Positions 7,407 through 17,981 of a DNA stretch of 64,000 nt are shown in pieces. This DNA is from Variovorax dokdonensis (GTDB lineage Bacteria; Pseudomonadota; Gammaproteobacteria; Burkholderiales; Burkholderiaceae_C). A model generated the notes under the pieces. That model was not told the DNA's origin, made no database searches, and saw only the letters and a list, made by a program, of their open reading frames with translations. The stretch covers positions 1,116,001 through 1,180,000 of the forward strand of contig NZ_JASZYV010000001.1 in the NCBI RefSeq assembly GCF_030316895.1. Direction: 5' to 3'. Position 1 is the stretch's first letter. Each line of letters opens with the position of its first letter. Position numbers and translations under genes: made by a program.

Positions 7407-8789
7407 ATGCAGCTCAGCGCGTCCATCTTCAAGGCCTATGACATCCGCGGCGTGGTGCCGAGCACGCTCGACCCCCGCGTTGCCGAAGCGCTGGGCAAGG
7501 CCTTCGGCGCCGCTGCGCGTGCCGCCGGCGAGAAGGCGGTGGCCGTCGGTCGCGACGGGCGCCTGTCGGGCCCCGCGCTCAGCGAGGCCCTGATTCGCGG
7601 CCTGATGGCCACCGGGCTCGAGGTGATCGACGTCGGCACCGTGACCACGCCCATGCTGTACTTTGCGGCAAACACCCTGTGCACCAGCGGCATCCAGGTC
7701 ACGGGCAGCCACAACCCCAAGGACTACAACGGCTTCAAGATGGTGCTGGCCGGCCGCGCCATCTACGGCGAAGAGATCCAGGGTCTTCGCCGCGTCATGG
7801 AAGCCGACAGCGCGCCGCTGGCCGAAGGGGGCAGCGTGCGCAAGGTGGATGTGCTGCCTGCTTACACCGAGCGCATCGTCGGCGACGTGAAGCTGGCGCG
7901 CCCGATGAAGATCGTGGTGGACAGCGGCAACGGCATTGCCGGCGCGTCGGCGCCCGCGATCTTCCGCGCGCTCGGCTGCGAGGTGACCGAGCTGTACAGC
8001 GAAGTCGATGGCAACTTCCCCAACCACCACCCGGACCCGAGCAAGCCCGAGAACCTCCGCGACCTGATCGCCGCGCTGCAAGCGGGCGATGCCGAACTTG
8101 GCCTTGCCTTCGACGGCGACGGCGACCGCCTGGGCATCGTCACCAAGGACGGCAACAACATCTTCCCCGACCGCCAGATGATGCTTTTCGCCAAGGACGT
8201 GCTGTCGCGCGTGCCCGGCGGCTCGATCATCTACGACGTCAAGTGCTCGCAGCGCCTGGCGCCGGCCATCGAGGCCGCGGGCGGTGTCGCCGAGATCTAC
8301 AAGACCGGCCATTCGCTCATCAAGGCCCGCATGAAAGAGGTCGATTCGCCCTTGGGCGGCGAGATGAGCGGCCACATCTTCTTCAAGGAACGCTGGTTCG
8401 GCTTCGATGACGGCACCTATGCCGGCTGCCGACTGCTCGAGATCCTCAGCCGCTCGCCCGACGCGAGCGAAGTGCTCAACGCGCTGCCGACCAGCTTCTC
8501 GACGCCAGAACTCAACGTGGCCTGCGCCGAGGGCGAGCCGCACCGCGTGGTGGAAGAACTGGTCAAGCGAGCCAGCTTCCCGGCACCGGCCAAGGTGCTC
8601 ACCATCGACGGCGTGCGCGTCGACTGGCCAGACGGCTTCGGTCTGGTTCGTGCTTCCAACACTACGCCGGTGCTGGTGCTGCGCTTCGAAGGTCAGACGC
8701 AGCAGGCGCTCGAGCGCATCGAGCACGACATGCTGGCCCTGCTCAGGTCCGTCAAGCCGGACGCGCAACTGGCCGCTGCCGCCCACTGA
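7407..8789 (+). CDS. algC: Phosphomannomutase/phosphoglucomutase
   Basis: 460 residues from the ATG at 7407, which gives the standard N-terminus ASIFKAYDIRG. An upstream in-frame codon at 7305 would add unrelated residues. The enzyme interconverts hexose 1- and 6-phosphates, feeding GDP-mannose, LPS core and exopolysaccharide synthesis. The phosphoserine loop TGSHNPKDYNG has Ser101, the metal loop DGDGDR is at about 236-241, and the sugar-binding GGEMSGH and the C-terminal phosphate-binding loop (RASNTTP) are all intact. Length is typical for the AlgC/ManB group. waaA begins five bases after the stop, so both surface-polysaccharide genes probably share a transcript. Confidence 0.95.
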   Translation: MQLSASIFKAYDIRGVVPSTLDPRVAEALGKAFGAAARAAGEKAVAVGRDGRLSGPALSEALIRGLMATGLEVIDVGTVTTPMLYFAANTLCTSGIQVTGSHNPKDYNGFKMVLAGRAIYGEEIQGLRRVMEADSAPLAEGGSVRKVDVLPAYTERIVGDVKLARPMKIVVDSGNGIAGASAPAIFRALGCEVTELYSEVDGNFPNHHPDPSKPENLRDLIAALQAGDAELGLAFDGDGDRLGIVTKDGNNIFPDRQMMLFAKDVLSRVPGGSIIYDVKCSQRLAPAIEAAGGVAEIYKTGHSLIKARMKEVDSPLGGEMSGHIFFKERWFGFDDGTYAGCRLLEILSRSPDASEVLNALPTSFSTPELNVACAEGEPHRVVEELVKRASFPAPAKVLTIDGVRVDWPDGFGLVRASNTTPVLVLRFEGQTQQALERIEHDMLALLRSVKPDAQLAAAAH

Positions 8790-8794
8790 GTTTC

Positions 8795-10195
8795 GTGCGG
8801 TCCCTGTCGCTGCGCCTGTATGGCGCGACCACCTGGCTCTTGCAGCCGCTGCTTCGTCGCAAGCTGCGGCGTCGTGCCGTGGCCGAACCCGGCTACGGCG
8901 TCGCCGTGGAAGAGCGCTTCGGCCACTATGACGAAGCCATGCACGGCGCCGGCTGGTGCTGGATCCATGCCGTCTCCCTCGGAGAGACCCGCGCCGCCGG
9001 CGTGCTGATCGACGCGCTTCGGCGCGAGGTGCCGGGCATCCGCATCCTGCTCACGCACGGCACCGCCACCGGCCGGGAGGAGGGCGCTCGCCTGCTGGGC
9101 CCGGATGACATGCAAGTCTGGCAGCCATGGGACACGCCCGTGGTGGTGCGGCGCTTTCTCGATCGCTTCCGACCGCGCATCGGCATCCTGATGGAAACCG
9201 AGGTCTGGCCAGAGCTCACCGCCGCCTGCGCGGAGCGGGGTATTCCGCTGGCACTGGCCAATGCGCGACTCAACGAGAAATCGTTGGCCGGCGCCAAGCG
9301 GCTGGCCTGGATCTCGCGCCCGGCCTATGGGTCGCTGGCGGCGGTGTGGGCGCAGACCGAGACCGATTCACATCGCCTGGTTTCTGCCGGCGCACGGGTC
9401 GAGGGCGTGTTCGGCAACCTGAAGTTCGACGCCACGCCCGATACCGTCCAGTTGGGCCGGGCGGCCCGACTGCGCGAGCAATTGCCCAAGCCGGTGGTGG
9501 TGTTCGCCAGCTCGCGCGAGGGCGAGGAGCGCATGTTCCTCGAGACGCTTCGCCACCTGCGGCATTCGCCGCCGGTGGGCTGGTCGCCGGCTGCGGCCAA
9601 GAAGGTGCGCCTGCCTGTGCAGGACGTGCAGTGGATGATCGTCCCGCGCCATCCGCAGCGCTTCGACGAAGTCGCCGCCCTCATCGAATCCTGCGGCTTT
9701 GCGGTGGCGCGCCGCAGCGCCGGCTCGCCGTCGGGCGAGGGCGAAAGCATCTGGCTCGGCGATTCGCTGGGCGAGATGGCGCTCTACTATGGCTTGGCCG
9801 ACATCGCCCTGCTTGGCGGCAGTTTCGCCATGCTGGGCGGGCAGAACCTGATCGAGGCGGCCGCCTGCGGTTGCCCGGTGATCATGGGCCCATCCACCTT
9901 CAACTTTGCGGAAGCGTCGGAACTGGCGCTCGAAGGCGGCGCCGCCTTGCGCGTGGAAGACATGGAGCAGGCTATCACGCAGACCCTGATGCTGGTGGCC
10001 GATCCGGCTCGCCAGAACGCGATGGTCCAGGCGGCGCTGGCGTTCTCGTCGGCCCATCGCGGTGCTGGCGCGCGCACGGCCGCCGCCATCCTGGCGTTGG
10101 TAGCCCGCACCGAAGCGAGCGCCGGACAGGATCCGGCCCTGGCGCCCGAGGCGACGGTCAGCGAGTCGGGGTCGCCGGTCGAACGGGAGGCGTAG
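8795..10195 (+). CDS. waaA: 3-deoxy-D-manno-octulosonic acid (Kdo) transferase
   Basis: A 466-residue inner-membrane-associated glycosyltransferase (GT30) that adds Kdo from CMP-Kdo to lipid IVA, the first LPS core step. Visible features are an N-terminal anchor (SLRLYGATTWLLQPL), the acceptor region with EERFGHY containing the expected catalytic glutamate, HAVSLGETRAA, GILMETEVWPEL, and the C-terminal GGQNLIEAAACGCPVIMGP block. It is longer than E. coli WaaA (about 425) because of an insert after residue 255 and a polar tail of about 25 residues. Its last 38 bases overlap the 3' end of tolC on the opposite strand. Confidence 0.95.
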   Translation: MRSLSLRLYGATTWLLQPLLRRKLRRRAVAEPGYGVAVEERFGHYDEAMHGAGWCWIHAVSLGETRAAGVLIDALRREVPGIRILLTHGTATGREEGARLLGPDDMQVWQPWDTPVVVRRFLDRFRPRIGILMETEVWPELTAACAERGIPLALANARLNEKSLAGAKRLAWISRPAYGSLAAVWAQTETDSHRLVSAGARVEGVFGNLKFDATPDTVQLGRAARLREQLPKPVVVFASSREGEERMFLETLRHLRHSPPVGWSPAAAKKVRLPVQDVQWMIVPRHPQRFDEVAALIESCGFAVARRSAGSPSGEGESIWLGDSLGEMALYYGLADIALLGGSFAMLGGQNLIEAAACGCPVIMGPSTFNFAEASELALEGGAALRVEDMEQAITQTLMLVADPARQNAMVQAALAFSSAHRGAGARTAAAILALVARTEASAGQDPALAPEATVSESGSPVEREA

Positions 10196-11651
10196 CGCCG
10201 CTGGCCGGCGGGGTCACGCCCTGCACCGGCGGCGGGGCGATGGGGCTGACCGTGGCGGCGGACGGCTGATCCGCCGATGCGGCGCTGCCGCTGTTGCCCG
10301 CGCTGGCCAGCACGCTGTTGAGCGGCTGAAGATCCTGCGGCGTCAGCGAGCCGGTGGCCTGGCGCAGCCGCAGGTTGCCCAAGAGCACGTTGTAGCGAGC
10401 CTGGGCAAGGTCGCGCCGAGTCTGGAACAACTGGCTCTGCGCATTGAGCACGTCGATGTTGATGCGAACGCCCACCTGGTAGCCCAGGCGGTTGGCTTCC
10501 AAGGCGCTCTGGCTGGAGGCTTCGGCCGCTTCCAGCGCCTTCACCTGGCCCATGCCCGAAACCAGGCCGAGGTAAGCCGTGCGCGTGGACTGCGCCACGT
10601 TGCGGCGCGCAAAGTCGAGCTGCGAGCGAGCCTGGTCTTCGAGCGCCAGCGTTTCCTTGATGCGGTTCTCGGTGGCGAAGCCGGCGAACAGCGGCATGTT
10701 GAACACCAAGCCGATGCTGGCGGCGTTCACCCGCACGCCGGCCGGCGTGGTGCTGGTCGAGGTGCCATTCGGGTTGTTGGTGACGTTGTAGCCAAGCTGC
10801 GCATCCAGCGTGGGCTTGTGGCCGGCGCGGGCCTTGTCGACCTCGAGCTTGGCCACTTCCATGTTGCGCTCGGCGGTGAGGATGGACGGATGTCCGTCCT
10901 GCGCCTGCTGCACCCAGATATCGAGATTGGCGGGTGCCAGCGCGGGTAGCTGCACCGGCGCGGCCAGCGGCGTCGGCGTGGCGTTGACGCGACCCACCAA
11001 CTGGTCGAGCGCGACCTTGCGGATCTGCAGGTCGTTCTGCGCGGCGATCTCTTGTGCCAGCACCAGGTCGTAGCGGGCCTGGGCTTCGCGGGTGTCGGTG
11101 ATGGTGGCGGTGCCCACCTCGAAGTTGCGCTTGGCAAAGGCCAATTGCTCGGCTGTGGCTGCTTTTTGCGCACGCACCAGGGCCAGTGCGTCTTGCGCGG
11201 CGAGCACGTCGAAGTACGCCTGGCTCACCCGCACGATGAGGTCCTGCTCGGCCAGGTCAAGCTGCGCCTTGGAGATGTCGAGCTGGCGGCGGCTCTGTTC
11301 CCAGGTGGCCCAATTGGCCGGGCGGTAGAGCGGCTGCGTGGCGTTGATGCCCACCGATTCCTGCGGAATGCTGCGGTCGATTCGGCCCTGCACCGGCCCA
11401 ATGTCGGTGCGCAGTTCCTGGTCGGTGTGCGATGCGCTGGCCGACAGGCCCACCTGCGGCAGCAGCCCGGCACGGGCCTGCTCGGCGCGGGCGACCCCGG
11501 CGTCGTAGGCCGAGCGGGCGCTCTGGTAGGTGGCGTCGAAGCCCCGGGCTGCTTCGTAGAGTTCGATCAGGCTCTGGGCCTGCGCGGGCATTGCGGCGCA
11601 AAGAGGGGCAATGAGTGCGCAGCAGAGGGAAACAAGCCGGAGCCGGGGCAT
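10158..11651 (-). CDS. tolC: TolC-family outer-membrane efflux channel
   Basis: 497 residues from the ATG at 11651, chosen because it follows AAGGA at good spacing and starts a clear signal peptide ending in MPAQAQS. The body has the two repeated TolC/OEP halves with long amphipathic helices and blocks such as SLIELYEAARGFDATYQSAR and NIDVLNAQSQLFQTRRDLAQARYNVL. It forms the outer-membrane tunnel of tripartite export systems and type I secretion. It is the last gene of a minus-strand run that also encodes the RND pump and membrane-fusion protein, so a dedicated pairing is likely. The last 45 or so residues are a Pro/Ala/Thr-rich tail that overlaps waaA convergently. Confidence 0.95.
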   Translation of the reverse strand: MPRLRLVSLCCALIAPLCAAMPAQAQSLIELYEAARGFDATYQSARSAYDAGVARAEQARAGLLPQVGLSASASHTDQELRTDIGPVQGRIDRSIPQESVGINATQPLYRPANWATWEQSRRQLDISKAQLDLAEQDLIVRVSQAYFDVLAAQDALALVRAQKAATAEQLAFAKRNFEVGTATITDTREAQARYDLVLAQEIAAQNDLQIRKVALDQLVGRVNATPTPLAAPVQLPALAPANLDIWVQQAQDGHPSILTAERNMEVAKLEVDKARAGHKPTLDAQLGYNVTNNPNGTSTSTTPAGVRVNAASIGLVFNMPLFAGFATENRIKETLALEDQARSQLDFARRNVAQSTRTAYLGLVSGMGQVKALEAAEASSQSALEANRLGYQVGVRINIDVLNAQSQLFQTRRDLAQARYNVLLGNLRLRQATGSLTPQDLQPLNSVLASAGNSGSAASADQPSAATVSPIAPPPVQGVTPPASGATPPVRPATPTR

Positions 11652-11674
11652 GAGCGTCCTTGGGTTGATGGAAT

Positions 11675-12013
11675 TCAGTAGCGCGGTACCGAGGGGTCGA
11701 CCTGCCGCGACCAGGCGTCGATGCCGCCGGCCACGTTGGCGATGCTCGAAATGCCTCGCTGATGCAGGAATGAGGCCACGTGCTGGCTGCGCGTGCCGTG
11801 ATGGCACAGGCAGGCGATGCGGTCGTAGGGCCCGAGTTCCGACAGCCGGGCAGGGATCTCGTTCATGGGAATGGCCAGCAGCGTGTAGCCCAAGGGCTTG
11901 ACGCTGGCCGTCTGCACTTCCCAGGGCTCGCGCACATCCAGCAGCAACGGCTTCGCCTGCGCGTCGCGGGCGAACCAGTCGCCAAGATTCGCAGGGAGGA
12001 CTTGCTCGATCAT
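11675..12013 (-). CDS. Single-domain rhodanese-like sulfurtransferase
   Basis: 112 residues from the ATG at 12013. An earlier in-frame start would overlap the methyltransferase gene by about 80 bases. The active-site cysteine is Cys70 in CLCHHGTRSQ, with the usual LLLDVREPWE upstream and GGIDAW near the end. Proteins of this type move sulfane sulfur and resemble GlpE. The gene sits between the isoaspartyl-methyltransferase homologue and tolC, an order often seen in Comamonadaceae. The physiological acceptor is unknown. Confidence 0.88.
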   Translation of the reverse strand: MIEQVLPANLGDWFARDAQAKPLLLDVREPWEVQTASVKPLGYTLLAIPMNEIPARLSELGPYDRIACLCHHGTRSQHVASFLHQRGISSIANVAGGIDAWSRQVDPSVPRY

Positions 12014-12033
12014 GACTTTGGCTGCCTGCGGAT

Positions 12034-12705
12034 TCAGAAGTTGAAGCGCGAGGGCTCGGGGAAGTTCAGCAGGCGCGGGGCGACGATGTCCCATGGCTGC
12101 TGCGTATCCCACTGGCCTTCGCTCGTGCGGGTGATGAAGTGGGCGCGCATCATGGGTTCGTTGCCCACGATGGCACCCAGGCGTCCGCCAATCTTGAGCG
12201 AGCCCAGCAGGTTCTGCGGCACGCGCGCCACCGAGCCGCTGAGCACGATGACGTCGAAGCTGGGGCCGCTGGGCAGCGGCTTGGCGCCGTCGGCCGTGCG
12301 AACCTCGACGTTGGTCACGCCATTGCGCTTGAGGTTGTCGGCGGCGGTCGCTGCCAGCTTCGGGTTGATTTCGAGGGTCAGCACCTGAGCGGCGCGGTGG
12401 GCCAGCAAGGCGGCCATGAAGCCGGAGCCGGTGCCGATCTCGAGCACGGACTCGTGCTTCTGGATGTGCAGGTCCTGCAGCATGCGGGCCTCGACCTTGG
12501 GCGAGAGCATGACTTCGCCGGGCAGATCGCCCAGGGGGATGTCCATGTCGAAGAAGGCCAGGGCGCGGTGCTCGGCCGGCACGTAGTCTTCTCGGCGGAT
12601 GTTGGCAAGCAGGTCCAGCACGTCGCGCTCGAGCACGTCCCAGGGGCGGATCTGTTGCTCGATCATGTTGAAGCGCAGGCGCTCCAGGTCTTGGGGGGTG
12701 TTCAT
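12034..12705 (-). CDS. pcm: Protein-L-isoaspartate O-methyltransferase family protein
   Basis: A 223-residue class I SAM-dependent methyltransferase. Motif I is VLEIGTGSGFMAALL, preceded by the PCMT signature region MLSPKVEARMLQDL, where canonical enzymes have an (I)SxPxxxA-type block. Pcm repairs isoaspartyl residues in aged proteins. The homologues found beside tolC in betaproteobacteria are a diverged branch, so the exact substrate is uncertain. The gene starts 29 bases after the RND pump gene and ends 20 bases before the rhodanese gene. Confidence 0.85.
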   Translation of the reverse strand: MNTPQDLERLRFNMIEQQIRPWDVLERDVLDLLANIRREDYVPAEHRALAFFDMDIPLGDLPGEVMLSPKVEARMLQDLHIQKHESVLEIGTGSGFMAALLAHRAAQVLTLEINPKLAATAADNLKRNGVTNVEVRTADGAKPLPSGPSFDVIVLSGSVARVPQNLLGSLKIGGRLGAIVGNEPMMRAHFITRTSEGQWDTQQPWDIVAPRLLNFPEPSRFNF

Positions 12706-12734
12706 GGGCTTCCTTCCGGGTTCTGGGGGCCGTA

Positions 12735-15700
12735 TCAGGGCAAACCTTCGATTTTAGGCAGGCTGGCGGCCCGATCCGGCTGGGCGCCTCGCTTGCGGCG
12801 AAGCCAATTTGCGAGATCGTCCAGGTAGCAATAGACCACGGGAACCACCACCAGCGTCAAAAGCGACGAGGTGATGACGCCGCCGATCACGGCCTGGCCC
12901 ATCGGCGCGCGCTGCTCGGCGCCTTCGCTGAGCGCGAACGCGAGCGGGACCATGCCGAAGATCATGGCCAGCGTCGTCATCAGAATGGGTCGCAGGCGCA
13001 CGCGGGCCGCCAGCAAGAGGGCTTCTTCGCGCGGCAGAGGTTTCTCACCCTCGCGGGCACGGATGGCGAAGTCCACCAGCAGGATGGCGTTCTTGGTCAC
13101 CAGGCCCATGAGCATCACCACGCCGATGATGGAGAACATCGACAGCGTCGAGCCGAAGCCCATCAGCGCCAGCACGACGCCGATGAGCGTGAGCGGCAGC
13201 GCCGTCATCAGTGCCAGCGGCTGCAGGAAGCTCTTGAACTGGCTGGCCAGGATCATGTAGATGAAGATCACCGCCAGCGCGAGTGCCGACATCGCGTAGC
13301 CGAAGGATTCCTGCATGTTCTTGGTCGAGCCGCTGAACTGCCAGCCGTAGCCTGGAGGGAAGGCAATGCCTTCGAGCACCTTGCGGATGTCTGCCGAGAC
13401 CTCGCCGGCCGAGCGACCGGCCGTGTTGGCATTGATGCTCACCTCGCGCGCCAGCGAGCGGCGGTTGATCTGGTTGGGCCCCGTGGATTCGCGCACCTCG
13501 GCCACCTGCGACAGGCGCACGATGCGGCTCGATCCATCGGCATTGGCGCCGGCGGCGGCGCTGATGAAGGGCAACCGCACCAGATCGGCCGGCGTGTTGC
13601 GCACTTCCGGCGCGAGGCGCACGTTCACGTCGTAGGTCTGGTCGTCTGGCGCGCGCCAGTTGCCGACCGTGGTGCCGGCCACCAGGGTGCGCAGAGCGGC
13701 GGCCACGGGTGCCACGCCCAGGCCGAGGTCGGAGGCTGCATCGCGCCGCAGGACCACGCTCACCGTCGGCTTGTCGGCCTTGAGGCTGGAATCGAGATCG
13801 ACGAGGCCGGGAATGTGGCGGATGCGTTCGTTCACCAGTTGCGTGAGCCGCTGCAGTTCTCCCAGGTCGGGGCCCTGCAAGGAGAACTCGATCGGCTTGT
13901 TGCCGCCCACCGCGTCGCGCAGGCCGACGTGCGTGACCGTGATGCCGGGCACCGCGCGCAGCCGCTCGCGCAGCACCACCGACATCTGGTCCACGCTGCG
14001 CGCCCGCGCCTTGCGGTCGACCAGGCGCACGTAGACGCTTGCGTAGTTCTTGCCCTGCGCGTCGCCACTGTTGATGGTGGTGAGCGTGTAGCGCACCTCG
14101 GACATCTCGCGCAGCACCGTTTCCACCTGGCGGGCGCGCTGTTCGGTTACCTCCAGCGAGGAGCCGACCGGCGTGTAGAAGCTGATGGTGGTTTCCGAAT
14201 AGTCGGCCTTGGGCACGAACTCGGTGCCCAGCAGCGGCACCATGAAGATGCTGGTGACGAAGATGCCCGCCGCGATCATCAGCGTCGAAAGCTTGTGGGC
14301 CAGCGACCAGCGCAGGATGGATTGGTAGCCTTCGGCCATGCGTTCGGTCGCGCTGTCGAACCAGCCCGTCACACGGCCGATGGTGCGGTCGTAGAAGCCG
14401 ACCGGCGGCCCCTTGGGCTTGCCATGCCGGTCGATGGCGGGGTCGTGCCACACGCTGGACATCATCGGATCGAGCGTGAAGCTGACGAACATCGAGATGA
14501 CCACCGCTGCCACGATGGTGATGCCGAACTCGTGGAAGAACTTGCCGATGATGCCGCCCATGAACCCGATGGGCAGGAACACGGCGACGATCGACAGCGT
14601 GGTGGCCAGTACCGCCAGCCCGATCTCTTGCGTGCCCTCGAGCGAGGCCTGGTAGGGCGACTTGCCCATCTGCACGTGGCGCACGATGTTCTCGCGCACC
14701 ACGATGGCGTCGTCGATCAGCAGGCCCACGCACAGTGACAGCGCCATCAGCGTGACCATGTTCACCGAGAAGCCGAACATCTGCATGATCCAGAACGTGC
14801 CGATCAGCGCAATGGGCAAGGTCAGCCCGGTGATGACGGTCGAGCGCCAGGAGTTGAGGAACAGGAAGACGATGAGGATCGTCAGCACCGCGCCTTCGAT
14901 CAACGTCTGGCGCACGTTCTGGACGGCCACTCGGATGGGGCGCGAGGTGTCGCCGATGGCCTCGAGCTTGACGCCGGCAGGCAGTTGGGCGCGCAGCTCG
15001 CCCAGCGCGGCGTTCAGCCCGTCGACCACCTCGATGGTGTTTTCGTCCTGCGCCTTCTGCACGGTCAGCAGGAGGGTGCGCTGGCCGTTGTAGAGGGCCA
15101 GGCTGTCGAGTTCCTGCGCGCCGTCGCTGACGCGGGCCAGCTGGTCGACGCGCACCGGCGCTCCGGCTTTTCGCGCCACGATGATGCGGCCGAAATCTTC
15201 CGGTCGCTCCATGCGCGCGTCGATCTGCACCACGCGCTCGCGCTCGGCCGAGCGCAGCGCGCCGGCAGGCAGGGCCTGGTTCTCGCTGCGCACGGCGTTG
15301 ACGACCTGATCGGCGCCGATGCCGTAGGCCTCCATCGCTTGAGGATTGAGGTAGACGTTGATCTCGCGCTTGGTGCCGCCAACCAGGTTGACCGAGCCCA
15401 CGCCGCGCACGTTCTCTAGCCGCTTCTTGAGCACTTGGTCGGCCCAGTTGGTGAGTTCCACCGCATCAGGTGCGCGGCCATTGCCCTGCGCATCGGGCAG
15501 CACCGCCACCGACCACACCGGCCGCGACGCTGGATCGAAGCGCTGCACGCGCGGCTCCTTGACCTCGTCGCGAAGTAGCGGTCGCACCGAGGCCACCTTC
15601 TCGCGCACGTCATCGGCCGCACGGCGGCCATCCACGTACAGCTGGAACTCGATGATGACGACCGACTGCCCCTCGTAGCTGCGAGAGGTGAGGGCATTGA

Positions 15701-15929
15701 TGCCGGCAATGGAGTTGACCGCTTCCTCGATCTTCTTGCTGACTTCGCTTTCGACGATCTCGGGCGACGCGCCGGGGTATTCGGTCAGGACGACCACCAC
15801 CGGGAAGTCGATGTTGGGGAACTGGTCGACCTTCAGCCGCTGGTAGGAAAAGGCGCCCAGTACGACCAGGGCCAGCATCACCATCGTGGCGAAGACCGGG
15901 TTCTTGAGGCTGACGCGGGTGAACCACAT
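12735..15929 (-). CDS. RND efflux pump, HAE1 family (AcrB/MexB-like permease)
   Basis: A 1064-residue inner-membrane proton antiporter with twelve expected membrane helices and two large periplasmic loops. N-terminal [27 protein letters not shown] and the TM4 proton-relay block [13 protein letters not shown] with paired aspartates are intact, as is [21 protein letters not shown]. It pumps hydrophobic drugs or metabolites from the periplasm through TolC. The membrane-fusion gene lies 24 bases upstream and the TetR regulator precedes that, so the order is tetR-MFP-RND. It is closer to the broad HAE1 group with FPNIDFPVV motifs than to E. coli AcrB, so substrates cannot be named. Confidence 0.95.
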   Translation of the reverse strand: MWFTRVSLKNPVFATMVMLALVVLGAFSYQRLKVDQFPNIDFPVVVVLTEYPGASPEIVESEVSKKIEEAVNSIAGINALTSRSYEGQSVVIIEFQLYVDGRRAADDVREKVASVRPLLRDEVKEPRVQRFDPASRPVWSVAVLPDAQGNGRAPDAVELTNWADQVLKKRLENVRGVGSVNLVGGTKREINVYLNPQAMEAYGIGADQVVNAVRSENQALPAGALRSAERERVVQIDARMERPEDFGRIIVARKAGAPVRVDQLARVSDGAQELDSLALYNGQRTLLLTVQKAQDENTIEVVDGLNAALGELRAQLPAGVKLEAIGDTSRPIRVAVQNVRQTLIEGAVLTILIVFLFLNSWRSTVITGLTLPIALIGTFWIMQMFGFSVNMVTLMALSLCVGLLIDDAIVVRENIVRHVQMGKSPYQASLEGTQEIGLAVLATTLSIVAVFLPIGFMGGIIGKFFHEFGITIVAAVVISMFVSFTLDPMMSSVWHDPAIDRHGKPKGPPVGFYDRTIGRVTGWFDSATERMAEGYQSILRWSLAHKLSTLMIAAGIFVTSIFMVPLLGTEFVPKADYSETTISFYTPVGSSLEVTEQRARQVETVLREMSEVRYTLTTINSGDAQGKNYASVYVRLVDRKARARSVDQMSVVLRERLRAVPGITVTHVGLRDAVGGNKPIEFSLQGPDLGELQRLTQLVNERIRHIPGLVDLDSSLKADKPTVSVVLRRDAASDLGLGVAPVAAALRTLVAGTTVGNWRAPDDQTYDVNVRLAPEVRNTPADLVRLPFISAAAGANADGSSRIVRLSQVAEVRESTGPNQINRRSLAREVSINANTAGRSAGEVSADIRKVLEGIAFPPGYGWQFSGSTKNMQESFGYAMSALALAVIFIYMILASQFKSFLQPLALMTALPLTLIGVVLALMGFGSTLSMFSIIGVVMLMGLVTKNAILLVDFAIRAREGEKPLPREEALLLAARVRLRPILMTTLAMIFGMVPLAFALSEGAEQRAPMGQAVIGGVITSSLLTLVVVPVVYCYLDDLANWLRRKRGAQPDRAASLPKIEGLP

Positions 15930-15953
15930 GGTCGTGCGTGTCCGGTGGGCGCC

Positions 15954-17138
15954 TCAGGCGGCGGGGCGCGTCGCGGCCGGCGCGGAAGGCGCGGCCGGCG
16001 CTTCAGGGGCCAAGCGCACCGCGCTGCCTTCCCGCACCGTGCCGACACTGCCGGAAAGGACCTGCGCTCCAGGGGCGATGCCCTCGACCGAGACCCAGGT
16101 CTGGCCGTCGAGTTGAGCGCGCCAACCCGTCGTGACCTTGCGATGCACGATGCGTTGGTCCTCGATCAGTTGCACGTAAGGCTGGGGCTGGTCGACGCGC
16201 ACTGCCGATAGCGGTAGCGCCAGAGCCTGATCGCGCTCGATCTCCAGCGCGCCTTGTGCGAACAGGCCTTGCCTGAAGCCTTCGGCGCGGTCCAGCGTCA
16301 GGTAGATGAGCACGCTCCGGCTGCCGGCCTGCGCGCTGGGATTGATGCGCGTGACCACCGCACCCACCTGCCTGCGCGAATCGTTGGCAGAGCCCGGTGA
16401 GCCGCCTTCGATCTGCAGCAAGGCGCGCTGGCCGACGCGCACGGCGACGGAGTCCGCCGCCGACACCGTGGCTTCGAGTTCGAGGCGGCGCAGATCCACC
16501 ACCTCGAGCAGCTTGGCGTCGATGCCGACGCGTTCGCCCGGCTGCACCACCCGGCTGGCCACCTGGCCATCGATGGGACTGCGCACGGTGGTGTCGTCCA
16601 GCGACTTGCGGGCCACTTCCACGCCCGCCTGCGCGGCGCGATGCGTGGCTTGCGCCGCGTTGAGGTTCGAAAGCGACGTGTCGAGCGCGGTGCGCGAGAT
16701 GAAGCCTTGCTCCACCAGCGCCTTGTTGTTGTCGTAGTTGCGCTGCGTCACCTGCGCCTGTGCGGCAGCCGAGTCGGCTTGCTGCTGGGCCTGGCGCACG
16801 CGAGCGGCGTATTCGGCCGAGTCGATGCGGGCGAGCACCTGGCCAGCCTTGACCGTATCGCCCTCGCGCACCGACAGGCCGATGATCTCGCCGGCCACCT
16901 TGGCCTTGATCATGGCGGACTCGACCGCGCGCAGACTGCCGGAGATGGGCAGGCTGCGGGCCAGTTCGCGTGTCTGCGCCGACAGCACGTCCGACGGCAG
17001 CAGGCTCAGCGTTGCTTCCGCCAGCGGCTGCGCTGCCGCCTGCTTTTGCGCTTGCCTTGCCTTCACCGCGCGCAGTCCGCCGCCGATGACCAGAACGATG
17101 GCCAGCAGCGCGATGGTCCAGCCCATCCAGCGCTTCAT
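15954..17138 (-). CDS. RND efflux membrane-fusion protein (HlyD/AcrA type)
   Basis: 394 residues from the ATG at 17138, which overlaps the TetR stop codon in an ATGA. The protein has one N-terminal membrane anchor (residues 5-24), a lipoyl-like half ([28 protein letters not shown]), an Ala/Gln-rich coiled-coil hairpin (about 115-175), the second lipoyl half ([21 protein letters not shown]) and a beta-barrel region. It bridges the RND pump to TolC in the periplasm. It ends in a short Ala/Pro-rich tail. Confidence 0.93.
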   Translation of the reverse strand: MKRWMGWTIALLAIVLVIGGGLRAVKARQAQKQAAAQPLAEATLSLLPSDVLSAQTRELARSLPISGSLRAVESAMIKAKVAGEIIGLSVREGDTVKAGQVLARIDSAEYAARVRQAQQQADSAAAQAQVTQRNYDNNKALVEQGFISRTALDTSLSNLNAAQATHRAAQAGVEVARKSLDDTTVRSPIDGQVASRVVQPGERVGIDAKLLEVVDLRRLELEATVSAADSVAVRVGQRALLQIEGGSPGSANDSRRQVGAVVTRINPSAQAGSRSVLIYLTLDRAEGFRQGLFAQGALEIERDQALALPLSAVRVDQPQPYVQLIEDQRIVHRKVTTGWRAQLDGQTWVSVEGIAPGAQVLSGSVGTVREGSAVRLAPEAPAAPSAPAATRPAA

Positions 17139-17818
17139 GATGCGCGACCTTGCGCCGGCTTGGCAGCCAGGCCAGCCAGGATGAAGTCGGTCTGGAGATC
17201 GAGGAAGCGCTTGGGGTCGAGCGGTGCGTCGGCGGTGCCGCAGACGTCGGCGGAGTGCTTGTTGAGCATGAGAAACACCATGGGGGCCACGACCGTGTAG
17301 ACGGCCTGGTCGACGTCGACCGGCGCGAATTCGCCGCGGTCGATGCCGCGTTGCAGGACGCGGCGCAGCAGCACGTGCGCCGGGGACACGAACTGCTCGC
17401 GATAGAACCGGGCCAGTTCCGGAAAATTGCGGCCTTCCGAGAGCATCAGCTTGGTGATGCCCGAGACCTTGGTGGAACCGATGTGATCCCACCAGATGTT
17501 CATGCATTCGCGCAGCATCTCGGGCGTGCCGCCCTGAAACGCGGCAAATCGCGCATTCCAGTCGTCGAAGCGGCCGGCCAGGTTTTCGCTGATCACGGCC
17601 TTGAAGAGTTCTTCCTTGCTCGGGAAATACAGGAAGAGCGTGCCCTTCGAGACGCCGGCACGAGCTGCCACTTCTTCGGACTTGGTGGCCGCGAAGCCCT
17701 TCTCGACGAACAGGTCGAGCGCCGCATCGAGCAGTTCGCCGGGCCGCGCTTCCTTGCGCCGCTCGCGCTTGGCGCGCACGGCGCAGAACTTGTCGCTGAG
17801 GAACTTCGAGGCGGGCAT
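17135..17818 (-). CDS. TetR-family regulator of the adjacent RND efflux operon
   Basis: 227 residues from the ATG at 17818. The reading frame extends further upstream, but that part is not TetR-like and overlaps the divergent permease gene. The DNA-binding domain is near the N-terminus ([48 protein letters not shown]), followed by a ligand-binding domain. Translation of the membrane-fusion gene is coupled to its stop codon, so the regulator and pump form one operon that it probably represses. An imperfect inverted repeat lies just upstream of its start. Confidence 0.92.
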   Translation of the reverse strand: MPASKFLSDKFCAVRAKRERRKEARPGELLDAALDLFVEKGFAATKSEEVAARAGVSKGTLFLYFPSKEELFKAVISENLAGRFDDWNARFAAFQGGTPEMLRECMNIWWDHIGSTKVSGITKLMLSEGRNFPELARFYREQFVSPAHVLLRRVLQRGIDRGEFAPVDVDQAVYTVVAPMVFLMLNKHSADVCGTADAPLDPKRFLDLQTDFILAGLAAKPAQGRAS

Positions 17819-17822
17819 GTTT

Positions 17823-17844
17823 TTAATGACTGGCGGGTTAGTAA
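17823..17844. promoter_or_regulatory. Candidate TetR operator upstream of the efflux operon
   Basis: Nine-base half-sites TTAATGACT and GGTTAGTAA (6 of 9 positions symmetric) flank a four-base centre, five bases before the tetR start codon and in the divergent region with the AEC permease gene. Position and AT-richness in a GC-rich background support an operator, but the match is imperfect. Confidence 0.35.
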
Positions 17845-17981
17845 TGTAGTGAGCCGCATCCGCAGCGTCAAGCCGCGACAATGCCGGGTTTGCCCTCGTT
17901 GGAGGGATGCCACGGAACGCATGCGATGACCCTTCCCTCCAAACCGACCGGCTGCCAGCAATGGAGCGAGGGAGGATGTCC

